A DNA stretch of 21,200 nucleotides from Paramacrobiotus richtersi (lineage: Eukaryota; Tardigrada; Eutardigrada; Parachela; Macrobiotidae): the NCBI GenBank assembly GCA_034698045.1, contig JAQGAU010001139.1, forward strand, positions 1 to 21,200, in the 5' to 3' direction. Both the position numbers and the translations under genes were made by a program. How positions within the stretch are numbered: the first letter of the stretch is position 1; every line of letters begins with the position of its first letter. Positions 1-9,416 of the stretch are shown here, piece after piece. A model generated the notes under the pieces. That model searched no databases, was not told the DNA's origin, and saw only the letters and a program-made list of their open reading frames with translations.

Positions 1-750
1 ACCATTTTATTCGTGTTTCATGTTTACTGCATGTCATGCTCATATTACGCATGGCACCTGCTGGACGGAATAGGCCATAGAATAAAGTTGTTGTTGTTGT
101 ATGCTTGCACCATGATGTACCAGAAAAAATTGAGTAGTTTTGCAGTTTCGCAGTATATCGGGAGCTGGAAGAGGTGGCCACCGGTTGGCAGAACTACAAA
201 AACATCACGCTGCTTATCCATAATCTGAAGTATGGGTTGACTGTATCGATGTTGTAACGCAGTCCAGCAGCCATAATAAGTGAACTTTTGGACGGACCTG
301 CATGCAAATAATGCTGGCTGTCATTGGGGAGCTAAGAACCGGGTTTTTCGAATATCCAATTTATGTTTGAATTTTCGAAGTAAAAGAGTACAGAGAAAAG
401 TCTGACAATTGATGTTGTACAAAGTTCTTGCATTGAGCGAAATTAATAAAGGCATATTATACACAGCTTCCAGTATTACTAGTAGTACTTAAGGTCCCCA
501 GTCAATGTTTTTCATCCACTGTGGTAGAACAGAACAGTAGTAAGAAAATTGCAAATTGACGAATAGTTAGCCGTGCTGTTCACATCTTCCTGTTGGCTTA
601 GTTTTCTGTACGTTTTACAAACTAATGCGCTGGCACTCGCATAGAACGTTTGGAACGGACAACACGTTTGGAAAAGATATATCATAAAACATACAGTCTA
701 GTATTGTAATTGTAACTTCCGGCCGATATCATAAAATAACATCCCGATAA
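1..750. other. gene-free stretch; possible 3' end of an upstream gene
   Basis: No open frame here looks like a protein. The only gene-like signal is a canonical AATAAA at 81-86 followed at once by a GTT-repeat tract (87-100). That is the arrangement of a metazoan polyadenylation signal plus GU-rich downstream element, so a plus-strand gene may end just left of or inside the first 100 bases. A second AATAAA near 446 has no clear GU-rich follow-up. Nothing else is recognisable. Confidence 0.3.
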
Positions 751-859
751 CAGCAAAAACCGGCAATTCTTAGATATCAGCTTGTGGAATTACGACAAGT
801 ATCGACGATACTTGTCGTAATTCCCCAAGCTGATTTCCAAGAATTGCCGGTTTTTGCTG
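751..859. repeat. 109-bp near-perfect palindrome (foldback)
   Basis: The 54-base arms 751-804 and 806-859 are reverse complements with only three mismatches and no gaps, centred on a single base at 805. The outer ends read CAGCAAAAACCGG and its complement. A transcript from either strand would fold into one long hairpin. No clear target-site duplication flanks it (GATAA on the left, GTTAC on the right). It could be a foldback MITE, a recent inverted duplication, a small-RNA hairpin locus, or a library or assembly artefact. Confidence 0.85.
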
Positions 860-1719
860 GTTACTTTCTTGACTGAAAAAAGCATGCAGCATTTCAAAAG
901 AACGTCTTATTTTAATAATTTTCGCACACTATTAATGAAACGCCATTCTAAAGTCACTGGAGTGATCCATATGTCTGTATCTGTACTGTATCACATGCTA
1001 AATTGCAGTTACGATAGCTGGCTTAGATAACTAACCTAGTACCTCTACAGATACATATATACGTTTGCTTGTACCTTCACGCAGATTATCGATAATATTT
1101 CTAGATAATATGATTTTTTTATTGGTCGAAAACAGTTACTGAATAACTGCATCGTGCCATGATTTCATTATTTCATGCCATTCTGGAAATAGACCCCTGA
1201 CCAAAGATTTTCGGTCCGTAAAAAAACAATGGAAACAGCTGACAGGCCACGAATCGTATGCCATTTGAATGTGCGTAGCTGTTCGAATGCGTTTCTCGGT
1301 GAAATAAATCTGTCCCGTGCTGAAGTTGTGCAGACCGGTAGAATCATCTTCTGTCTATTAGAATGTAATAAATTAGAATCGTTAGCCTTACGGCCTGCTT
1401 CACTTTAGCCAGGTATGTTGACATACCAGGCATGCGACAGTACTGACACGCATAATTTTCCGGAAATGACGCGTTTACGGTTCTACCGGCTTTTGCTTCG
1501 TCTTACCAGACATCAGTCTAATAACAAGTCAGACTGATAAATTAACTTCTGGCAATGAGATTTCCATGCATTAATGTCAGAACTAATGATTACTCAGCTT
1601 TAACAACAGCAAGCTCGGCACAGTCTGGTAGATTAGTACATACTTGGTATCCAGCTTTCGCGCTGACCAGCAACCAGGATATTCCTCGCGGACAAAAAAA
1701 CGAACAGGTTAAATATCAG
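860..1719. other. intergenic, nothing recognised
   Basis: No open frame resembles a protein in composition, and no RNA gene or mobile element was recognised. A short imperfect inverted repeat (CCAGGTATG with CATACCAGG four bases later, around 1410-1431) is the only local structure noticed. The right end is the upstream region of the secreted-peptide gene. Confidence 0.5.
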
Positions 1720-1727
1720 TATAAAAG
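1720..1727 (+). promoter_or_regulatory. TATA box of the secreted-peptide gene
   Basis: TATAAAAG is a perfect metazoan TATA element. It lies about 90 bp upstream of the ATG at 1810. A start site about 30 bp downstream of the TATA box would fall near 1750 and leave a short leader of about 60 bases before the ATG. Its position directly before an open frame with a signal peptide supports a real promoter, although TATA-like strings also occur by chance. Confidence 0.55.
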
Positions 1728-1809
1728 CAAGTCAAAAGTTGGTGTACAGACATAAGTGATATATACTTTCTCCTTCTGCCACCTTTCAACGTTTGCGTTA
1801 TTCACCATC

Positions 1810-2019
1810 ATGACAGGAATCTTCTACATCATAACGATGTTAGCCATCGCCGCGGCCGTATGCGCCAATCCTGACAGTCATGATACCGATGACTCGGCAG
1901 CTGCCGTTCAACCACAACCGCTAAAGGTTCGCGAGCGCGTACCCAAACCAGCGATCGGCACAACCAAGCCAAACGGGACTGCTTCCGCCGGCAAGCCGAT
2001 AAAACAAACGCGTATTTAG
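1810..2019 (+). CDS. small secreted peptide, 69 aa, unknown function
   Basis: Seen: the ATG at 1810 opens a 69-codon frame. Residues 1-19 (MTGIFYIITMLAIAAAVCA) have a hydrophobic core and an AxA-like end, as in a signal peptide; the likely cleavage is before NPDSH. The mature part of about 50 residues is hydrophilic: first acidic (DSHDTDD), then rich in K, P, T and G, with one N-glycosylation site (NGT) and no cysteines. The stop is TAG at 2017-2019. A TATA box lies 90 bp upstream. TATAAAT (about 2152) and GT-rich tracts (2165-2240) could form the 3' end. Inferred: a single-exon secreted peptide or precursor. An RERVPK stretch could be a basic processing site, but no repeated peptide or amidation signal makes it a clear neuropeptide. 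No family was recognised. The signal peptide and promoter favour a real gene, but splicing to a further exon is not excluded. Confidence 0.55.
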   Translation: MTGIFYIITMLAIAAAVCANPDSHDTDDSAAAVQPQPLKVRERVPKPAIGTTKPNGTASAGKPIKQTRI

Positions 2020-2384
2020 TGAGAACTGGGAGGAAAAACTGCATGCCTTGGGCATGAACCTGTGGTTATGGAGGCTACTTGCATGTCCCGCCCGTTGTCT
2101 GCAATGCGCTCGCTTGGGACGCAAGTCAGCAATTTTGCATCTGCTTCTCCTTATAAATACAAATCGTGTGTGGTGGTATGGTTGTAAAACTCGTAATTGC
2201 AAAATGTATAAACGTTTTGGTGCGTGTGATGATGTGTCTGTAACAGTCTGTTCAGTTCTCCGATGCGGAACATATGGTGTATCGTTTCCAGAGTACACTG
2301 CAAAACAGGTCAAGAGGTGTCAGTCGTCTGTGCGACTACGTTCCATTTATTAATTTTATTCAGAAGCTGGCTTGAGGCTACTGT
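2020..2384. other. probable 3' region of the secreted-peptide gene, otherwise nothing seen
   Basis: Possible 3' UTR signals are TATAAAT near 2152 followed by TG-rich DNA from about 2165 to 2240. No other coding or structural feature was recognised. Open frames here on both strands have no protein-like composition. Confidence 0.35.
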
Positions 2385-2990
2385 CGGCAGTGTAAAAATT
2401 TCCTCGCGATGGCGCCGACTGTTTGCCATATCCATTCGCGTTTTGTCAAAATTTTTGAAAATTAGTCCAGATAAACGTCACGCATACAATTGATATACAA
2501 ACAGTGCGGGCCTTTTCAGCCTTTTCATGACCTCGAACAACCGGTTACAGTGGTTAGAGTGTCTGGAACGAAATATCAGCTCACTTCCAGCCGACACGTG
2601 CAACTGAGAGCGCACGTGGATACCAAATCTGCATCAATTAACTACCAGTACATGGCTCGACTATCTGGCTGTCAAAATGGTCACACGGTACAGCTATCGG
2701 ATTCGCATCATATTGCAGCTAAGGTATATGCATACAGTATCTGTACATGCGTGATTACCGGAACCCATTACCGGTCCGCATCAGCTGATGGTGCACCGTT
2801 GATTACAAAGAGAGCACGTTAAAAGGAAGTGTCTCGCTTAAGAAGGTGACGGAATGCGAGAGCATCCAAAGTTAGAACAGAGGACATCCTGATTGTTTCT
2901 GAAACAGATGAAACCTTGACCGTCCACTTCTGTTGCTTGCTACTCCATCTCGGTGTTACGGACTGTGAATCGGACTTCGATTCTATCGGG
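2385..2990. repeat. left-flank duplicated block, copy 1
   Basis: This non-coding stretch is homologous in the same order to about 11090-11700. Shared strings include TTCCTCGCGATG (about 2400 and 11111), AGTCCAGAT followed by AACGTCA-like DNA, GTGTCT.GAACGAAATAT (about 2560 and 11252), CTGTCAAAATGGT (about 2671 and 11434) and GTGTCTCGCTTAAGA (about 2829 and 11560). The block lies left of receptor A exactly as copy 2 lies left of pseudogene C. It is therefore best read as the left end of one large duplicated segment. Confidence 0.75.
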
Positions 2991-3339
2991 GATTATTAAT
3001 TTTGGAAGTACCACTATACATGCAGAAAATAATACTCACAATCTAATACTTTATTGGTTCACCCAGATGTCTTACTAACGTCTAGATAAAACAATCAACT
3101 CACAATCAGTCTTCACAGAGGATTACGAAATGTGATGTTAGACGAAGAAAGCATGTGTTCGCGCGCGCTTCCACGGGTATACGATCTTCTGTTAATTTTG
3201 TTATCGGTGCACTTCGACAATAAATTGGTATATTGATTTTCAACATCGTAAAGAACTGTCCGTAAACTGACAGTGAATAGCACAAGATTTATGTATGTAC
3301 ATGTGGTCATAACGCAGAAGAATGACTAACAGCTAGAAT
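2991..3339. other. intergenic, nothing recognised
   Basis: No convincing gene, RNA or element is seen between the duplicated block and the downstream flank of receptor A. A minus-strand frame at 3113-3310 has no recognisable domain and no counterpart beside the other receptor copies. Confidence 0.4.
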
Positions 3340-3599
3340 ACGTTGGTCAGCAAACGTACTCACACGTTCCGTGCCGACTCGGCAGTTGCAGGAGCAAGCA
3401 TATTAATTCAGACAGTTATAGCAATAATGAGCAGTAACAGTGCAGCAACTATTTACTATTTACTACAATTGTGAAATCACCGAGGTACCGTAAAAAGTCC
3501 TAACAGTAGTAACAAGCGAATTCAAAACCGTAATCATGGAATGCGCGTTGTCCTGCATCCAGAAACACTTCCTGATGCAGAAACTTATTAATCTTCTTG
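3340..3599 (-). repeat. conserved downstream flank of receptor A
   Basis: DNA just after the stop codon of receptor A recurs after the other copies: about 6240-6535 (B), 12560-12835 (C) and 15840-16062 (D). Shared pieces include GTCAGCAAAC, CCGACTCGGCA, AGTAGTAACAAG and CTTCCTGATG. It probably includes the 3' UTR and shows that the duplicated unit extends beyond the coding region. No canonical AATAAA on the minus strand is shared by all copies. Confidence 0.7.
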
Positions 3600-4792
3600 C
3601 TACCTCTTTAAAAATCTGCTGCATAAACGCTTGAGATCAGTTATTAAGTAAGTCGATAATATGGGATCCAGAAGAGCCTGCGCTGTCCACAAACGATTCA
3701 AGCTTTCATTCAGGTCGGAGGGCACGGTAAAGTTCAAAATGTCCAACAGTTGGTTTACTTCATGAGGTGTCCATGTGATAATGAGACTGCATGTTAAGGA
3801 CGTTAGGATGAAAAATGTTCTCCTGCTTTGCTGAGAACTGTTTTCACGGTGATGGCTGGTCGGATCGTTCACTTGCCCAGCCCCGTCGGCGAGCTATAAA
3901 ATGATATCTCAAGTACTACCGCGGCAGGTTCGAAGCATCGTTAACGCAATTCACATGAAAAAACATTATCTTAAACGGCATTCGGCTGCATGAACTGACT
4001 AGACGGCCTCACCTTTGCTGGTATAACTGAAGAGTTCCGTTTCACAGTGGACGCCATGTCTAGTTGTGTTCCCTCGGCCTGTCTCACCTTCGACTGAGTC
4101 CGAAGCTTGGCAACTATACATACGTACGAAACGGCCACAAACACAATCGGTGCCAAGAAAAGAAAACTTTGTACGGCCATTGCCCAAGGCTTCTGGGCAT
4201 CAGTGTTCATTTCGCACTGTAACTCCTCCATCGAATCCCTGAAGAACTGTGAATCCATGATAACCCCAGGCAGAATCCAAACGTGCACGTAAACAATAGC
4301 TCCGCCACACAACATCAGTGCCACTCTCAGCGAGTGTTTCCGTCGATAACTATAAGGAAAAACGACAGCCCACAATCGGTTGAGCGTAATTAAGACGTGG
4401 GCGTGCATGGCCCAAGCGGTAAGGGCGTATTTGCAGTATATAAATAAGTCACAAACAGCCCAGCTCAACACCCAACGGTCACAGGACAGTTCGTACAAAA
4501 GGTCAAGCGGATTAGCTAATATGGCGAAAGACAGGTTTGCTAACAGTAGGTTTCCGATGTAGATTTTAAAGGATGGATTAATACTTTGATCGGGCCGTAG
4601 AAGGCTGATTAGACCGGAAAGGTTTATCAGTACAATGCAGGACATAATGGATAAGTCGGCCCAGGCCATCGGTTCCTTCCAGTTGCCAAATTTGTTACAT
4701 GATTCGTCCAAATGGCTGTCGTTGTCCGTATGGTTGTTATCGGAAAGATTCATTGCGGAGACTGTAGCACTGTGGTTTGTATCGCCCGTCAT
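3600..4792 (-). CDS. rhodopsin-like GPCR, copy A (357 aa, two exons)
   Basis: Exon 1 is 4792-4013 (260 codons) and exon 2 is 3893-3600. The 119-bp intron reads AAAG|GTGAGG...TTTATAG and is phase 0. The ATG at 4792 is the first in frame after a stop and is shared by all four copies. The N-terminus has N-glycosylation sites at N6, N15 and N20. Seven hydrophobic segments lie near 44-65, 76-100, 111-134, 155-176, 205-229, 286-306 and 325-343. C114 at the start of TM3 and C193 in extracellular loop 2 can form the class A disulfide; W172 and P215 match conserved TM4 and TM5 positions. Motif variants: NRL for DRY (138-140), TWTP for CWxP (300-303), DPILS for NPxxY (336-340) and serine (S88) for the TM2 aspartate. 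A basic helix 8 (KRLCSRFLKR) ends the protein. Inferred: an orphan plasma-membrane receptor; the ligand is unknown. Paralogues B, C and D lie in tandem on the same strand. Confidence 0.92.
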
Positions 4793-5934
4793 ATTGTGTA
4801 AAAAAGCCAAATCAAGAAATTAGAATTGCTCGTCTCGGAGAGCGCTAGAGCGGGTGGTTTGCTCGTTTAGCATCACGACGTGCATCAACTGTGTCAAATT
4901 CAGCGGTCGGCATAGGATAAAAAATGTTTGTTAAGTTCATTTTCATTACCACGATCACTCGTGAAATAAGAGCGACAAGAGCCGTTCTGAGAAAATTATT
5001 CCCGTTCGGGGACAGGTGGGTTTTAACTACTACAACACTGGATGTTGGGTAAATGATCAATAAGACGTACCCTTTCTGTACTTGTCTCATCTCAGCGACT
5101 AATAACCCACAAGCCGCACTCGTGAGCCGTGCCCCATAACTGTTACTGCCAATTACCAGTTCCGTGAAAGCCAAAGGTGGCCGGAAAAGGCTGGACGGCT
5201 GCCTGCAGAAAATTAGGTCGTTACTTTTTCATATCTGGTTGTGCTGATGTCACGGATTAATGTTAGTCATCTTTTCGGTTCACTTCACATTTCGCAGTGA
5301 TATTGATATATGGTTATCATTGATATTAATTTATCGGCTAGGATTCCTGTGTAGTCATGCCGGGAGATACCGACTTTTCATTCCGTTTCGTTAATATTGT
5401 CCTGCACGTGTGTACTGTGCAGTACAGCTATACGTGTGGTTTCAAAGCAACGCAGCTCTATGGTAGGGTGAATGAAGGCATATATAATGATACTGCGATC
5501 ATCTGGTGTTTTTTTGTTTTTACCGCTGTTGCATACACCTGCACATTTGCGCAGTCTGTAGTCCTTGTACCCTGATAAGGTGGTGCTGTTGTATTGATGA
5601 TAAAGCCGTCACTGGCAGTTACGAAGAAGAGGGAAGCTACATATTAAGTAAAGATCGGTTACCTCCGCATGTTCCAGTCTAGCAAACATGAGAAAGCCGG
5701 GATGCCAATGCACTGCTCTGTGTCCTACGCATTAATTTACTAAGAATAGATTGCACGTGCAGAAACATACATTTTTCACTTCCGGACCAGCCGGATGGGA
5801 TGGTTCGCGATTTAGTTTCAGATATGATACTGATAATTGTGAAAACGATTAACGATCCGTTTCCATACTTGTTTGAAAAGGTAATCTTAACACGATCGTA
5901 ACAACTGTGTCCCAATGCATTACAGCTGATCTAG
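4793..5934 (-). repeat. conserved upstream region of receptor A
   Basis: About 1.1 kb upstream of the ATG aligns, with many indels, to the same interval in units B, C and D, so the unit was duplicated with its presumed promoter. Well-kept pieces are the leader directly before the ATG (a GATTTCTTGAT.TGGCTT core), GCGACTAATAACC around 5095, TTACTGCCAATTACC near 5144, and a compact block at 5693-5862 around TTCCGGA.CAGCCGGATGG. Open frames here are not shared in frame with the other copies, so I treat it as non-coding or degenerate, and no TATA box was identified. Confidence 0.7.
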
Positions 5935-5970
5935 CAAGATAGAGTACAAGTATAGTTGTACTCTATCTTG
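5935..5970. repeat. perfect 15-bp stem hairpin inserted in unit A flank
   Basis: CAAGATAGAGTACAA (5935-5949) and its exact complement (5956-5970) enclose a six-base loop. Unit B has homologous flanks (GATCGTAACAA...GTTCTGGCAT, about 9784-9841) but no such hairpin, so about 35-40 bp appear to be an insertion in unit A. It might be a foldback footprint, a tiny MITE-like element, or an intrinsic terminator-like hairpin arising by chance. Confidence 0.8.
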
Positions 5971-6535
5971 GTTCTGGCATATACCAGAAATGCTTTGAGG
6001 TACATTGTATAAGCTGCTGCAGAATCGGTGAAGCACATCGAAGCGCGGACTGGGGGCATTTGATGATTAAGTGATAAGTGGTATCACAAAAAACTCTTTC
6101 CATGTGCGGTGTGCATAAAAACTTCTAAATTCAATAGAAAATCACAAAAATTCGATATGGTAATACTTGTAAAGGCAAATCGTTTTGTCTAAATGCGAAG
6201 AACATCCACGAATAAATAGAAAGCATAATGTAGTTATATCGCAGAAGGAAGCGTAGCAGTTACAGCATACACGTCTGGTACCGACTCGGCATTTGCAAGA
6301 ACAAAGTAAACTAATTTCGGTACTTATAGCTCGCAAGATACAGCTCAGCGGTAACAGTGTAGTAGCTATTGACTACAATTACTGGGAAATCAAAAAGAAA
6401 AACGTAAAAATTCCTGACAGTACTCGTAGACTCGTAGAGTCGTAGTAACAAGCGCGTTTAATAAAATAGTCACGGGCCGCGCGTTGTTCTCAACCGGAAA
6501 CACTTCCTGATGTAGAAACTTATGAATTTTTCTTG
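5971..6535. other. A-B intergenic DNA with the downstream flank of receptor B
   Basis: The part from about 6240 (CGCAGAAG...GTACCGACTCGGCA...TAGTAACAAGCG...CTTCCTGATGTAG) is the homologue of the downstream flank of receptor A and probably holds the 3' UTR of receptor B. Between 5990 and 6240 nothing is recognised. A 64-codon minus-strand frame (6142-6336) overlaps the repeat and is not kept in other copies. Confidence 0.55.
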
Positions 6536-7735
6536 CTACTTCTTTAAAAAACTGCGACATATGCGCTTGAGATCAGTGATTAAATAAGTCGATAACAGAG
6601 GATCCAGAATAGCCTGCGCTGTCCACAAAAGATCCAAGCTTTCGTCCAGCTCGGCGGGAATTGAGAAGTCCACAATGGCCAACAATTGGTTTACTTCGTA
6701 AGGTGTCCATGTGACGATGAGACTGACTGTTAAGGACGTTAGGATGAAGAATGTTTGCTTGTTTTGCTGAGGATTTCTTTGTCTGTGGTGGCTATTCGGA
6801 TAGTTTACTTGTCCAGTCTCGTGAGCGAGCTGTAAAATGATATCTCAAATAGTACCGCGACTAGTTTTTAAGCATGGTTAATGAAATGTGTATAAAACGT
6901 ACAGTATCTCATATGGAATTCGGTTGGACAGACTAGAAGGGCTCACCTTTTCTTGTACGACTGGGTTTCGCTTCATAGTAGACGCCATGTCTTGTGTTCC
7001 AGCAGCATGTCTCACCTTCGACTGGGACCGAAGCTTGGCAACGACGCACAGGTAAGAAACTGCCACAAAAGCAATCGGTGCCATGAAGAGAAAACTTTGT
7101 ACTGCCAGTGCCCAAGACTTCTGGGCATCAGTGTTCAGCTCGCAGTTTAACTCTTCCGCCGAAGCCCGGTAAAACTGTGAATCCATGATAATCCCGGGCA
7201 GAATCCAAACATGTACGTAAACGATAGCTCCGCAACATAACACCACTGCTATCGTCCGCGAGTGCTGCCTTCGATAACTGTAGGGAAAAACGACAGCCCA
7301 CAGTCGGTTAAGCGTAATTAAGACGTGGGCATGCATGGCCCAAGCGGTTACTGCGTAATTACAGTAAATGAACAAGTCGCAAACGACCCAGCCCATTACC
7401 CAACGGTTGCAGGACAGTTCGTACAAAAGGTCAAACGGGTTTTCTAATATGGCGAAAGATAAGTTTGCTAAAAGTAGGTTTCCGATGTAGATTTTGAAGG
7501 ATGGATTAATGCTTTGATCAGGCCGAAGAAGGCTGACTAAACCGAGAAGGTTCATGATTATAATGCAGGGCATAATGCATAACTCGACCCAGGCCATCGG
7601 TTCTTTCCAGTTGCCAAAGTGGTTGCAGGATTCGTCCAAGACGACGCTGTCGTTGGCCGTGTGGTTGTGGTCAGAAACATTCATTCTGGAGACAGTACTG
7701 GTATAAGTAGCGCTGTAGTTTGTGTGGGCAGTCAT
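6536..7735 (-). CDS. rhodopsin-like GPCR, copy B (360 aa, two exons)
   Basis: Exon 1 is 7735-6947 (263 codons) and exon 2 is 6829-6536 (97 codons plus TAG). The 117-bp phase-0 intron reads GAAAAG|GTGAGC...TTTTACAG. Exon 2 has no ATG but is fully open and encodes TM6 (FFILTSL...VTWTPYEV) and TM7 (LWTAQAILDPLLSTYLIT). The N-terminus (ATG shared with A and D) carries three potential N-glycosylation sites: NYS, NVS and NHT. TM1 differs from A and resembles D (W-V-E/D-L-C-I-M), which groups B with D. The disulfide cysteines (WVVCDL and NCELN), NRL in place of DRY, TWTP and DPLLS all match A. No lesions were found. Inferred: a functional orphan receptor. Its upstream region has taken two transposon insertions, at 8608-9075 and 9253-9416, each more than 800 bp from the ATG. 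Confidence 0.92.
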
Positions 7736-8597
7736 TGTGTGTCGCCAAGCCACATCAAGAAATCAGAATTGTTTCGCGCGGAAAGCGAGCGCATTTCTCG
7801 TTTTGCAGCACGACGTGCGTCAACTGATTCCTTTCATTGCCATTGCAACGGTCGGAATAGCGTAGATTATGTTCGTTAAGTTCAGTACAACGATCAGCCA
7901 ATCAGTCGTGAAATCAGAGCACAAAGAGCCGTTCAGAGAAAATTATTCCTGTTACGGAGGCAGGCGGCTCTTTAACTACGTAATACGACACTGGATGCTA
8001 GGTGAACGATCCATAAGACGTATCCTGTAAGTATGCATTTGTCTAATTTCCGCGACTAATAACCCACATGCCTGCCGCACTCGTTTGTTACTGCCACAGT
8101 GCCACTTAACACATCTGAGAACCGACAGAGAACGTCAAAAACGGCCGGAAAGGACTGGGCGGACGATGGCTGCTTAAAATTAGGTCGTTAACATGTGTTT
8201 CATATCAGCATTCTGACTGGGCTTAATTATATCACGGATTTACGGTAATTAATCTTCTTTTCGGTACACTTTACATTTCTCAGCTAGGATTCCTTTGCAG
8301 CAATGCCGGGAGATTCATTTCGCTTCGTTAAACCTGCTCTGTGTAACTGCTATATGGTTGGTTTCAAAGCAACTCAGCTTTATGGCAAGGTTACTAATGG
8401 CATACCACTATGCCAGCAGTTCCCACTACCATTTAGTTTCCGCCTGGCAGTAGCGTTGAATTATCAATTATGGGCCTTATGGCATTATAATTTTCGTCTG
8501 CAGTTTTACACATAGTTTTATCACAGTCTAGAACGCATGCGACTCCATTCCTTTAGTCGTATTTACCGATGTTGCATAGATCTGCTCAGTCTGTACA
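7736..8597 (-). repeat. conserved upstream region of receptor B (proximal part)
   Basis: This is the homologue of 4793-5560. The leader before the ATG (GATTTCTTGATGTGGCTT), CGACTAATAACCCACA near 8056 and TAGGATTCC...ATGCCGGGAGA near 8285 match unit A. Open frames on both strands are not shared by the other units and look fortuitous. The region presumably holds the receptor promoter, but no core element stands out. Confidence 0.65.
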
Positions 8598-8607
8598 TAG
8601 TCTCTGT

Positions 8608-9075
8608 TTATGTTGAACTTTCGTACACACTTCATAAATCAATATACACAAAGATGGAAACATAAAACACACTCAGACACAGACCAGACAGAAGAGATAA
8701 CAGAAAAGATCTCGTCTAAGTTAGCCGCAGGAGTTCCCATGATGGACATGGGGTTGGCACGCTGCTTCTCGATGCTTATGCGCTGGTAGATGTATTCCCT
8801 GGCCCATTACTCTCCTGTTTCTTGGCGGATCTTTCCGGTTAAGGTGGACAGCAGGCAATGAGCTTCCGGGCCCCACGGCCCCAGTGTTTCGAATCCTAGT
8901 GGGCAGAATAGATAGTCTACGGTGATATTTCAATATTTGATGACTTTCGCATGTTCCCCTGCTCTGCTGCAGCACCGGCTTTCTTGGATGTTACTGGGAA
9001 ATATGACAAAGCTACTGTGCATGGTCGAGTTGCGTCCCAGGTCAGCATCTTCCCGCGTTCCCATGTCTTGCATCG
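8608..9075 (-). mobile_element. 5'-truncated non-LTR retrotransposon fragment (reverse-transcriptase protein C-terminus)
   Basis: The minus strand encodes broken pieces of the C-terminal tail typical of many invertebrate non-LTR reverse-transcriptase ORFs. One frame carries LTWDAT.P...TSKKAGAAAEQ (about 9050-8940). A shifted frame carries FCPLGFETLGPWGPEA, then an in-frame TAA inside TGE*WARE, then YQRISIEKQRANPMSIMGT (about 8928-8730). The 3' end is T-rich on the minus strand. Flanking near-identical 10-mers TAGTCTCTGT (8598-8607) and TAGTCTTTGT (9076-9085) look like a target-site duplication. Units A, C and D lack the insert, and A runs straight through the target (CAGTCTGTAGTCCTTG, about 5551). 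It is inactive: 5'-truncated, frameshifted and with a stop. The clade cannot be named from the tail alone. Confidence 0.75.
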
Positions 9076-9085
9076 TAGTCTTTGT

Positions 9086-9249
9086 ACCTCTCAGGTAGTG
9101 CTGTCCCATTAATGAAATCACACTCGGCAGTTACGAAGAAGAGAGACAGGGACAGGATGTTATTAAATAAGACCTGCCCATATTTCAGTTAAGCAAATGC
9201 GGAAGCCGGACTGCCAATACAATGTTTTGTGTCCTGTGCGGTAATTTAC
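9086..9249 (-). repeat. upstream region of receptor B, continued past the retrotransposon
   Basis: Homology to unit A resumes with GTAGTGCTG and GGCAGTTACGAAGAAGAG (compare about 5580-5640) and runs into the compact conserved block GGAAGCCGG...GTGTCCTGTGCGGTAATTTACTAAG. The MITE at 9253 interrupts that block. Confidence 0.65.
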
Positions 9250-9252
9250 TAA

Positions 9253-9416
9253 GGGTGGGTCTCGAATTCGAAGCGAATCTCGATACGGTACGGAGGCGTG
9301 GCTAAACGAAGATACGGTTCGCGAAGCCACCTCATGAGGTGGTTACGGCGCCGTACCTTTCGTTTAGCCACGCCCGCGTACCGTATCGAGATTCGCTTCG
9401 AAATCGAGACCCACCC
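9253..9416. mobile_element. 164-bp foldback MITE with TAA target duplication (PIF/Harbinger-like)
   Basis: The ends are GGGTGGGTCTCGA and its complement. The arms of about 60 bp match with a few mismatches, and the centre is a perfect 16-bp palindrome CCACCTCATGAGGTGG, so the whole element folds on itself. TAA occurs directly on both sides (9250-9252 and 9417-9419). The empty site is seen in unit D as TTTACTAAGAATAGAC (about 18237-18252), with the same site in A, so the insertion is precise and followed the unit duplication. A 3-bp TAA duplication is typical of PIF/Harbinger elements. It has no coding capacity and would need a transposase supplied from elsewhere. Confidence 0.88.

Noticed and set aside
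2048..2822. Overlapping plus-strand frames after the secreted-peptide gene
   Set aside because: They are not kept in frame in the duplicate at 11090-11700, and the composition is not protein-like.
4793..4810. Receptor starts six codons upstream of the chosen ATG
   Set aside because: The upstream in-frame codon is TTG (A) or GTG (B, D), not a credible eukaryotic start; the ATG at 4792, 7735, 14018 and 17250 is shared by all four copies.
8880..8900. tRNA B-box-like TTTCGAATCC
   Set aside because: It lies within the retrotransposon protein fragment, with no cloverleaf or A box around it.
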